64,000 nt of DNA from Xanthomonas sp. DAR 34887 (GTDB taxonomy: Bacteria; Pseudomonadota; Gammaproteobacteria; Xanthomonadales; Xanthomonadaceae): the NCBI RefSeq assembly GCF_041245805.1, contig NZ_CP162490.1:153501-217500 (forward strand), read 5' to 3'. The position numbers and the translations under genes were made by a program. Under the pieces are notes generated by a model that did no database searches, was not told the DNA's origin, and saw nothing but the letters and a program-made list of their open reading frames with translations. Positions 8,701 through 15,575 of the stretch are shown one piece after another. Position 1 is the first letter of the stretch. Each line of letters begins with the position of its first letter.

Positions 8701-10798
8701 CACGCCGACCGTGGCCGGCAGTTTCGCCTTCACCGTGACCGCGACCGACAGCACCGCCGGGGTGGCCGCGCAGGTGAGCTATGCCTACACCTTGAGCATC
8801 GCCGCGCCGACGCTGGTCATCGCGCCGCCGACGCTGCCCGCCGGCACCGTGGGGACCGGCTACAGCCAGACCCTGAGCGCCAGTGGCGGCACCGCGCCGT
8901 ACAGCTATGCGGTCAGTGCCGGCACTTTGCCGGCTGGTCTCACCCTGACCGCCGCTGGCGTGCTCGCGGGCACGCCGACCGCCGCCGGCAACGCCGCCTT
9001 CACCGTCAGCGTGACCGACGCGCATGGCTTCGGCGCCGCGCAGGCCTACACCGTGGCGATCGCCGCGGCGGTGCCCGCACCGGTGGCGGTGAACGACACC
9101 GGCGCCACGCTGGTCGAGACCGCGCTGACCCTGGCGGTGACCGGCAACGACACCGGCAGCATCGACACGATCGCGGTGACCGCGGCGCCGACCCACGGCA
9201 CCGCGGTGGTGAACGGCCTGCAGCTGGTGTACACGCCGGCGGCCGGCTATGTCGGCGCCGACACCCTGAGCTATACCGCCACCGGCGCAGGCGGCACCTC
9301 GGCGCCGGCCACGGTCACCATCACCGTCAATGCGCGCCCGGTGGCGGCGTCGGCGACGGCGGCCGCAGTGCCCGGCGAAGCGCAGACGGTGGACCTGACC
9401 CGCAATGCGACCGGCGGGCCGTTCGTGGCCGCCGCGCTGGTGGCGATCCTGCCGGCCAATGCCGGTACCGCGACCATCACCCGCAGCGGCGGCGCATCTG
9501 CCGCCGGCACCGGCACGCCGACCGCGGCCGCGGCCGATGGGCCGAGCTTCATCATGACCTTCACGCCGAACCCGGCGTTCTCCGGCCAGGCCACGGTGCG
9601 CTTCACCCTGTCCAACGCGGTGGCGACCTCGGTGCCCGCCGACATCGTGTTCGTGGTCGCACCGCGTGCCGATCCGAGCCTGGATGCGGAAGTGCGCGGG
9701 CTGATCGACGCGCAGGCCGAGTCGACCCGGCGCTTCGCCAAGGCGCAGATCGACAACTTCCAGCGCCGGCTGGAAGCGACCCATCGCGGCGATCGCAGCT
9801 TCGACAACAGCCTGAGCTTCCAGTCCACCTCGCGTTCGCATTGCCGTGAAGCCGAGCGTGGCGTGGCCGCGCAGCCGTGCAGCGAGGCCACCTGGGACAA
9901 GGACGCCAATCCGGACGCCGACGACGCGGCGGCGACGCCGACCGCCCGCACCGCAGTCAATGGCGACCTCGGCCTGTGGGTGGGCGGTGCGATCCGCTCC
10001 GGCAGCCTGGACAAGCAGTCCCAGCGTGCCGGCGTGGACTTCCAGACCGACGGCCTGAGCCTGGGCGCCGACTACCGCGCTTCGGACGCGCTGGCGCTGG
10101 GCGCCGGCGTGGGTTGGGGCCGCGACGACAGCGATGTCGGCCGCAACGGCAGCCACAGCAAGGCCACCGCCTATACGCTGGCGGTGTACGCGAGCTTCCA
10201 CCCGGGGCGGCATTTCTTCTTCGACACCCTGGTCGGTTACCAGCTGCTGTCCTACGACCTGCGCCGCTACGTGACCGGCAACGGCGAACTGGCCGAAGGC
10301 CGCCGCGACGGCAGCCAGTGGATCGCATCGGTGTCCAGCGGTGCCGACCTGCAGCACGGCGACTGGCAAATCACGCCGTACGCCCGCGTGGACATGGCCC
10401 GCGCCACGCTGGATGCGTACAGCGAAGCGGCGATGGTGCCGTACGCGCTGCACTACGCGGACATGGACGTGTCCACCACCACCGGCAACCTCGGCCTGCG
10501 TTTGGAATGGCGCCGCGAGATGAGCTGGGGCCAGTTCACCCCGCAACTGCGCGTGGAATACCAGCGCGACTTCCAGGGCCGCGGCGACGCCACGCTGAGC
10601 TATGCCGACCTGGTCGACGGCGGCCCGCTGTACCGCACCGGGCTGAGCGTGTTCGACCGCAACCGGCTGATGCTGGGGCTGGGCGCGGTGTTCACCACCG
10701 AGCAGGGCCTGTCCACCCGCGTCGAATACCGCGGCGTGACCGACGGCGACAGCGGCAACGACCAGACCTGGATGTTCAACGTCGAGAAGAAGTACTGA
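5738..10798 (+). CDS. Giant autotransporter with Calx-beta and Ig-like repeats
   Basis: 1686-residue surface protein. A signal peptide (LAFALLLLALLCPGLAAAA) is followed by a short N-terminal domain, four Calx-beta repeats (about residues 131-575; each ends in a T-ILNDD or T-IVNDD motif), six putative-Ig (He_PIG) repeats (about 578-1110; each with SGGTAPY, LPAG and SG-PT-AGSF), a cadherin-like/Big domain (about 1113-1198, PVAVNDTG ... TLSYTATG) and a C-terminal autotransporter beta-barrel (about 1408-1686) ending FNVEKKY. The ATG at 5738 is the first that exposes the signal peptide directly; the frame stays open upstream to 5546. It probably acts in adhesion or as a surface filament. The Ig repeats are nearly identical in DNA and could expand or contract by recombination. 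Confidence 0.9.
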   Translation: MNMSTNCTNSRERVRVGWRWPLAFALLLLALLCPGLAAAAVSPCPTLSATVLQGGSVVIDVSNCDGPNNFGIGWNGVQPAHGTISISAQSGSGTQTVTYTHNGDSATSDTFPLEDEDGNNITVNITITPAITASISVSPASRNEDSGASFTYTVTLSQTSSSAITVNLNRAGTATNGVDYTGAVNSVVVPANTLSASFAITPVADTTVEADETVIINVASGSSYAVGSPASATATILNDDLPTASIAVSPASVAEDGATNLVYTVTLDQAPVSAVSVAYSVGGTATSGTDYAAVSSPLVIAAGQTSGTITINPTPDSTVEPDETVVISLSAGSGYTVGSPNSATGTILNDDQPSLSINDVSVNEGNAGTTNATFTVSLSQPAGAGGVGFDIATADGTATAGVDYVASSLTGQTIPAGSSSATFTVLVNGDTLNEPNETFFVNVSNVTGASVADAQGQGTIVNDDAPPALSIDDVSVNEGNSGTTTATFTVSLSAASGQTVSVNYATADGTATAGSDYVARSGTLTFAPGVTAQGVAITVNGDTTVEPNETFTVGLSGASNASIARATGTGTILNDDAVVTVAPASLPAATAGSAYSQTLSASGGTAPYTFTVTAGALPAGLTLSTGGVLSGTPTASGSFNFTASATDSGAPTTGSRAYTLTVAAPTLTLPATALSNGTAGQAYSAAITPASGGIAPYTYALSAGALPAGVTVNSATGALGGTPTVAGSFAFTLTATDSTSGTAGQASQSYSLSIVSPTLTIAPPTLPAGAIGTAYSQTLSTSGGTAPYSYALSAGALPAGLTLTTGGVLSGSPTVAGSFAFTVSVTDAHGFGAAQAYTLAIASPTLTIAPPTLPAGAIGTAYSQALSASGGTAPYSYALSAGALPTGMTLTAGGALSGTPTVAGSFAFTVTATDSTAGVAAQASHSYTLSIASPTLTIAPPTLPAGIAGTAYSQTLSASGGTAPYSYAISAGALPAGLTLTTGGVLSGTPTVAGSFAFTVTATDSTAGVAAQVSYAYTLSIAAPTLVIAPPTLPAGTVGTGYSQTLSASGGTAPYSYAVSAGTLPAGLTLTAAGVLAGTPTAAGNAAFTVSVTDAHGFGAAQAYTVAIAAAVPAPVAVNDTGATLVETALTLAVTGNDTGSIDTIAVTAAPTHGTAVVNGLQLVYTPAAGYVGADTLSYTATGAGGTSAPATVTITVNARPVAASATAAAVPGEAQTVDLTRNATGGPFVAAALVAILPANAGTATITRSGGASAAGTGTPTAAAADGPSFIMTFTPNPAFSGQATVRFTLSNAVATSVPADIVFVVAPRADPSLDAEVRGLIDAQAESTRRFAKAQIDNFQRRLEATHRGDRSFDNSLSFQSTSRSHCREAERGVAAQPCSEATWDKDANPDADDAAATPTARTAVNGDLGLWVGGAIRSGSLDKQSQRAGVDFQTDGLSLGADYRASDALALGAGVGWGRDDSDVGRNGSHSKATAYTLAVYASFHPGRHFFFDTLVGYQLLSYDLRRYVTGNGELAEGRRDGSQWIASVSSGADLQHGDWQITPYARVDMARATLDAYSEAAMVPYALHYADMDVSTTTGNLGLRLEWRREMSWGQFTPQLRVEYQRDFQGRGDATLSYADLVDGGPLYRTGLSVFDRNRLMLGLGAVFTTEQGLSTRVEYRGVTDGDSGNDQTWMFNVEKKY
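7470..9065 (+). repeat. In-frame Ig-like repeat block of the autotransporter gene
   Basis: Six units of roughly 265-275 bp. The four at about 8010-9065 share long identical stretches, for example the segments encoding LTIAPPTLPAG, SGGTAPYSYA and GTPTVAGSFAFTV. Such homogeneity points to recent duplication or gene conversion between units and makes copy number likely to vary between strains. Confidence 0.8.
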
Positions 10799-10807
10799 CG
10801 CATCAAG

Positions 10808-10937
10808 CCCCTCTCCCGCCGGGAGAGGGGTTGGGGTGAGGGTGCGGCGCGAAAGCGTCTCGCAGAGTTTGGTTCACGAGGCTGCGCCCGTACCCTCATC
10901 CGCCCCTTCGGGGCACCTTCTCCCGCTGGGAGAAGGA
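10808..10937. repeat. Composite of two short palindromic (REP-like) repeats after the autotransporter gene
   Basis: Module A at 10808-10843 is a palindrome (CCCTCTCCC-GGGAGAGGG) followed by GTTGGGGTGAGGGT. Module B, inverted, at 10891-10937 has TACCCTCATCCGCCCC followed by a CCTTCTCCC-GGGAGAAGG palindrome. Between them lies a tag (10847-10867, beginning GCGCGAAAGCG) that reappears in reverse complement at 42720-42740, again beside a module A. The first palindrome lies 10 bp after the autotransporter stop and could act as its transcription terminator, although no T-run follows. Confidence 0.8.
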
Positions 10938-10957
10938 AAAGCCGTAGCCCCTCTCCC

Positions 10958-12013
10958 ATCGGGAGACCTGATTAGCGTCGAATCTCAGCTGCTGATGCGT
11001 GACAGGTGCACCCTTGCTGCCGGTTCTCTTGGAGAGGCAGTCATGGCGATGAATCGTGTGCAGTTCCAGCGGGGGATGTCCTTACCGCAGTTCCTGCAGC
11101 ATTACGGCACTGAGGAGCAGTGCGTGTCCGCGCTGCTGCGCAACCGCTGGCCTGACGGTTTCGTCTGTCCGCGCTGTGGCCAGCGGGCGGCCAGTCAGTT
11201 CCAGCGCGGGCACCAGCGGCTGTGGCAATGCCGGCAGTGCCGCGCCCAGACCAGCCTGACGGCGGGCACCGTGCTGGCCGACACCAAATTGCCGCTGCGT
11301 CTGTGGTGGATGGCGATGTATCTGCTGAGCCAGGCCAAGAACGGGATTTCGGCCCTGGAGCTGATGCGCCACCTGGACGTGTGCTACCGCACGGCTTGGC
11401 GCATCAAGCACAAGCTGATGGCGGCTATGGCTGAGCGGGAAGGCCAACGTCAGTTGGCCGGCTGGGTGCAGATCGACGATGCCTATCTAGGTGGGGAGCG
11501 CGCGCGCGGCAGCGGTGCCGAACAGTGGACCAACAAGATCCCGTTCATTGCCGCCGTGGAGACGCGACAAGGTCGGCCGGGATGCGTCCGGTTTGACTGG
11601 GTCGGCAGCTTCTGCCGCGATGCTGTCCATCGCTGGGCCCAGCAAGCCCTGGCGCCGGGAACCCACGTTCTCAGCGATGGGCTGACCGCCTTCACCGCCG
11701 TCACCTGGGCCGGTATGAGCCATGAGCCGATCGTGACCGGCACCGGGCGCAAATCGGTACAACAGCCCGCTCTGAAATGGGTCAACACGATCCTGGGGAA
11801 TCTCAAGACCGCCCTTGGCGGCACCCACCATGCCATCGCCTTCGGCAAATACGGTCTGCGCTACCTGCGCGCGCACCAATATCAGGTCAACCGGCGCTTC
11901 AACTTGGCCGCGATCCTTGACCAACTCGGCTTGGCTTCCATGGCCACTCATGCCATCCCGGAGCGCGCTCTGCGCGCTCCGGCTGAGATTCGACGCTAAT
12001 CAGGATCGGGAGA
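10958..12013. mobile_element. Complete IS1595-family insertion sequence with target duplication
   Basis: The element spans about 10967-12004 (1038 bp). Its ends are perfect 23-bp inverted repeats (10967-10989 and 11982-12004) beginning CCTGATTAGCGTCG. The flanking 9 bp are the same on both sides, ATCGGGAGA at 10958-10966 and 12005-12013; the family usually makes 8-bp duplications, so one base may be coincidental. Joining the flanks restores a module-A palindrome (CCCTCTCCC-ATC-GGGAGAGGGG), so the element entered the loop and arm of a REP-like repeat. One transposase gene with no frameshift; the copy looks intact and recent. Confidence 0.93.
11043..11999 (+). CDS. IS1595-family transposase (ISXo2-like DDE domain)
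   Basis: 318-residue transposase. It has an N-terminal zinc ribbon (CPRC at residues 42-45 and CRQC at 63-66), then an HTH-like region (ISALELMRHLDVCYRTAWRI), then the IS1595-type catalytic domain with aspartates in WVQIDDAYLGGE and HVLSDGLTAF and the NLKTALGGTHHAI block that supplies the third catalytic residue. The ATG at 11043 is preceded by TTGGAGAGG, a good ribosome-binding site. Full family length, no internal stop, so probably active. Confidence 0.93.
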   Translation: MAMNRVQFQRGMSLPQFLQHYGTEEQCVSALLRNRWPDGFVCPRCGQRAASQFQRGHQRLWQCRQCRAQTSLTAGTVLADTKLPLRLWWMAMYLLSQAKNGISALELMRHLDVCYRTAWRIKHKLMAAMAEREGQRQLAGWVQIDDAYLGGERARGSGAEQWTNKIPFIAAVETRQGRPGCVRFDWVGSFCRDAVHRWAQQALAPGTHVLSDGLTAFTAVTWAGMSHEPIVTGTGRKSVQQPALKWVNTILGNLKTALGGTHHAIAFGKYGLRYLRAHQYQVNRRFNLAAILDQLGLASMATHAIPERALRAPAEIRR

Positions 12014-12161
12014 GGGGTTGGGGTGAGGGTCCGGGCGCGAAGCGCCTCGTTACGTCCGAGCGCACCAAGCTGCGCGCAGTCACCGCTTACGCACGCGCAA
12101 CAGCCACCGATCACCCTCGCGCAGCGACGCCATCCCGCGCATCCGGCACAATGCCGCACGC

Positions 12162-15100
12162 ATGCACGCCCCTTCCGCGCCCGATTTTCGTCTGTATCCG
12201 TCCAACGCGCTGGATACCCTGGCCGCCCTGCTCGCCGAAGAGCTGCGCCGGCCGGTGCCGGGGCAGCCCCTGCTGGCGCCGGAGGTGGTGCTGATCCCGC
12301 AGGTGGCGATGCGGCGCTGGCTGCAGTCCACGCTGGCGGCGGCGCACGGCGTCGCCGCGAATCTGGAATTTCTCACCCCCGGCGAGTTCGTCGCGCGCGC
12401 GCTGGACGCCAACCTTGGCCCGGCCGACGACGATCTGGACATGGCCACCACGCAGTGGCGGCTGTACGCGGCGTTGCAGGCCGATCTCGGCCACGACGCC
12501 GCCCTCGCCCCGCTGGCCGGCTACCTGGCCGACGGCGACACGCTCAAGCCCTGGGCGCTGGCCGGCGAACTGAGCACTGTGTTCGAGAAATACCAGGCCT
12601 GGCGCCGCGACTGGCTGCTGCGCTGGGAGGGCGGCGCCGACGCCGACGACCCGCAGGCGCGCTTGTGGCGCCGGATCGCCAGCGGCCGTCAGTACCGCGC
12701 GCGCCGCATCGGCCAATACCTGGACCGCTACGCGCGCGCCGACGGCCCGCTGCCGCAAGGCCTGCCGAAGCGGCTGTTCGCCTTCGCCATCCTCAACATC
12801 TCGCCCGACGTGCTGCGCGTCCTCGCCACGCAGGCGCGCGTGGGCACGCTGCATTTCTACCTGCCCACGCCGACCCAGGGCTATTGGGGCGACCTGCAGA
12901 CGCTGTGGCAGCGCCGCCGCGAGGACGGCGCGATCGACCTGTTCGCCGCGCAGGTGCAGGAAAACCCGCTGCTGCAGGCCTGGGGCGCGGCCGGGCGCGA
13001 CTTCATGGCGCTGGTCGGCGACTACGAAGTGGTGCATCCGCTGGCCGAGATCGCGGTCTACGCCGACCCGCTGGCCTCCGGGCAGCGTCCGCTGGCCGAC
13101 GGCGGTCTCGGCGACAGCCTGCTGCGGCGCATGCAGAGCGACCTGTTCCATCGCCGCGCGCCGGCCGCGCCGCCGCCGTTGCCGCAGGTGAACCTGGCCG
13201 ATCCCAGCCTGCAGGTGCACGCCTGCCACACCCGCCTGCGCGAGCTGCAGGTGCTGCACGACCAGCTGCGCGCGCTGCTCGACGACCCGCGTTTCGATCC
13301 GCCGCTGCAACCGCGCGAGATCGCGGTGCTGTCGCCGGACATCGATCCCTACGTGCCATACCTGGACGCGGTGTTCGGCGGCCACGGCCGCGACGACGCG
13401 CTGCCCTACGCGCTGGCCGACGCCAGCCCGCTGGCCAGCGAGCCGTTGGCCGACGTGTTCCTGACCCTGCTCAGCCTGCCGCTGTCGCGCTTCGGCCTGC
13501 ACGAAATCCTCGATCTGCTGGCCAGCGCGCCGATCGCCGAGGCCGCCGGGCTGGACGAGGCCGGGCTGGAACGCCTGCGCGGCTGGCTGCATGCCGCCGG
13601 CGCGCGCTGGGGCCTGGACGCGGCGCACCGGCACCGGCACCAGGCGCCGGTCGACGATGCCTATACCTGGCGCTTCGCGCTGGACCGGCTGCTGCTCGGC
13701 CACGCCAGCGGCGCCGAGGACGATATCGCCGGCGTCGCGCCATGGCCGCAACTGGAAGGCAGCGCACTGCTGGCGCTGGACACGCTGCTGCGGCTATTGC
13801 GCGTGCTCGACCGTCACCAGGCCATGCTGGCCGAGCCGATGACGCCTGCCGACTGGCGCGAATGCCTGCTCGGGCTGCTCGATGCACTGCTCCCGCAAGC
13901 GCCGTCGGCACCGCGTGCGCAACGCGCACTGGAGCGGCTGCGCAGTGTGATCGACCAGTTCGCCCGCGACGCCGCACGCGCCGAGTACGCCGGCAAGGTT
14001 CCGGCCGACGTGGTGCGCGCGCATTTCGCCGCGGTGCTGGGCGAATCGGACACGCGCGCGCCGCTGCTCACCGGCGGCATCAGCTTCGGCCGCATGGTGC
14101 CGATGCGCCTGCTGCCGTTCCGGGTCATCTGCCTGCTCGGCATGAACGACGGCGAGTTCCCGCGCCGCGATCCGGCCGCCGGCCTCAACCGCCTCACCGC
14201 CGAGCTGGGCAGCGCGCGCCGCCGCCACGGCGACCGCTCCACCCGCGAGGACGACCGCTTCCTGTTCCTGCAGCTGTTCGCCTCGGCGCAGGACGCGTTC
14301 TACCTCAGTTATCTCGGTGCCGATGCGCGCGACGGCACGGTGCGCGAGGCGTCGGTGCTGGTCAGCGAACTGCTGGCCAGCGCGGCGCAGTACCACGCCG
14401 ATCCGAAGGCCATCGAAAACCTCGTGGTGCGCCACCCGCTGCAACCGTTCGCCGCCGCCGCGTTCGGTGCGCTCGGCGAAGACGGCGCCGATCCGCGCCG
14501 CTTCAGCTACCGCCGGCAGTGGCGGCCAGCGGTGGACAGTCTTGCCGGACAGCGCCAGGCGCTGCTGCCGTGGGTCGCGTCCACATTGCCCGCCGACGCT
14601 GCGGCAGTGCAGCCAAGCGTGTCGATCGACGACCTGCGCCGCCTGTTCGCCGATCCGGCCGGGCAGTTCCTGCGCCATCGCCTGGGGATGCGCCTGCCCG
14701 ATCCGGCCAGCGAGGACAGCGACCTGGAGCCGCTGCTGGCGCCGGGCAGCGGGCTGGAACAGCACGACTTGCAGCAACAGGTGCTGGAGGCGGTGCTGGG
14801 CGGCGCCACCGACGCGCTGTATGCGCGACTGCGCGCACGCGCGCTGCTGCCGTCGGGGCCGCTGGGCCGGCGCCTGCTCGACGAACGCCTGCGCCAGCTG
14901 CGCCCGTACGCGCAAGCGTTCGCGCAGTGGCGCGGCGACGCGCCGGCACAGTCGCAACGCCTGCAGGTGCACCTCGATGGCGTCGATCTGCATGGCCGCC
15001 TGCCCGGCTGGTACGCGAACGGCGTGGGCCGGGTGCAGGTCGGCGCGCCCAGCGGCCGTGCGGCGATCCGCCACGGCCTGGAATGGCTGCTGCTGCGCGC

Positions 15101-15575
15101 CGCCGGCGAACGCACGGACTACGTGCGCTTCTTCGAAGACGAAGACGGACTCGGCCCGCATCCCATGCATGGCGATGCGATCGAACCGCTGCCGCAGGCG
15201 CAGGCGCAGGCGGCGCTGGCCGCGCTGCTGCGACTTTACCGGCAAGGCCTGCAGGCACCGCTGGCGTTCGCCCCGTACAGCGGCTGGAAGTATTACCAGG
15301 CCGCGCGCCACGACGATTTCGACAAGGCGATCAAGGACGCTGCCGCGCAGTGGCAGGCCAGCTTCGGCTGGAGCGAAGCGGACACGCCGGAACTGCGTCT
15401 GGTGCATCGCGGCCGCGATCCGTTCGCCGACGCGCAGCGCTTCGCCGACTTCGCCGCCACCAGCCACACGCTGTACTCGCTGCTCGAACGCGGCGCGGCC
15501 GACAGTACGCTGGATCCGGCGCGGCTGGCCGAAAGCTGGCGGCAGTGGCGTGGTGCGCAGGAGGACGCCGAATGA
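12162..15575 (+). CDS. recC: RecC, exodeoxyribonuclease V gamma subunit
   Basis: 1137-residue RecC of the RecBCD helicase-nuclease, which processes double-strand ends and reads Chi sites. It begins MHAPSAPDFRLYPSNALDTL, the canonical RecC start (F-LY-SN-L--LA), followed by the degenerate helicase-like N-terminal domain (PQVAMRRWLQ) and a C-terminal inactive nuclease-like fold (FAPYSGWKYYQAAR). There is no Walker A motif, as expected for RecC. It is the first of three genes; its stop overlaps the recB start (ATGA). It lies about 150 bp after the IS element, which may influence its transcription. Confidence 0.95.
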   Translation: MHAPSAPDFRLYPSNALDTLAALLAEELRRPVPGQPLLAPEVVLIPQVAMRRWLQSTLAAAHGVAANLEFLTPGEFVARALDANLGPADDDLDMATTQWRLYAALQADLGHDAALAPLAGYLADGDTLKPWALAGELSTVFEKYQAWRRDWLLRWEGGADADDPQARLWRRIASGRQYRARRIGQYLDRYARADGPLPQGLPKRLFAFAILNISPDVLRVLATQARVGTLHFYLPTPTQGYWGDLQTLWQRRREDGAIDLFAAQVQENPLLQAWGAAGRDFMALVGDYEVVHPLAEIAVYADPLASGQRPLADGGLGDSLLRRMQSDLFHRRAPAAPPPLPQVNLADPSLQVHACHTRLRELQVLHDQLRALLDDPRFDPPLQPREIAVLSPDIDPYVPYLDAVFGGHGRDDALPYALADASPLASEPLADVFLTLLSLPLSRFGLHEILDLLASAPIAEAAGLDEAGLERLRGWLHAAGARWGLDAAHRHRHQAPVDDAYTWRFALDRLLLGHASGAEDDIAGVAPWPQLEGSALLALDTLLRLLRVLDRHQAMLAEPMTPADWRECLLGLLDALLPQAPSAPRAQRALERLRSVIDQFARDAARAEYAGKVPADVVRAHFAAVLGESDTRAPLLTGGISFGRMVPMRLLPFRVICLLGMNDGEFPRRDPAAGLNRLTAELGSARRRHGDRSTREDDRFLFLQLFASAQDAFYLSYLGADARDGTVREASVLVSELLASAAQYHADPKAIENLVVRHPLQPFAAAAFGALGEDGADPRRFSYRRQWRPAVDSLAGQRQALLPWVASTLPADAAAVQPSVSIDDLRRLFADPAGQFLRHRLGMRLPDPASEDSDLEPLLAPGSGLEQHDLQQQVLEAVLGGATDALYARLRARALLPSGPLGRRLLDERLRQLRPYAQAFAQWRGDAPAQSQRLQVHLDGVDLHGRLPGWYANGVGRVQVGAPSGRAAIRHGLEWLLLRAAGERTDYVRFFEDEDGLGPHPMHGDAIEPLPQAQAQAALAALLRLYRQGLQAPLAFAPYSGWKYYQAARHDDFDKAIKDAAAQWQASFGWSEADTPELRLVHRGRDPFADAQRFADFAATSHTLYSLLERGAADSTLDPARLAESWRQWRGAQEDAE

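Noticed and set aside
5603..10546. A 1647-codon open frame antisense to the autotransporter gene
   Set aside because: It is Arg/Gly/His-rich with no recognisable domain, and arises from the GC-rich, repetitive codons of the real gene on the other strand.
12023..15571. Long upstream extension of the recB frame
   Set aside because: It overlaps recC in another frame and is Arg/Ala/Gly-rich; the RecB homology begins at 15572.
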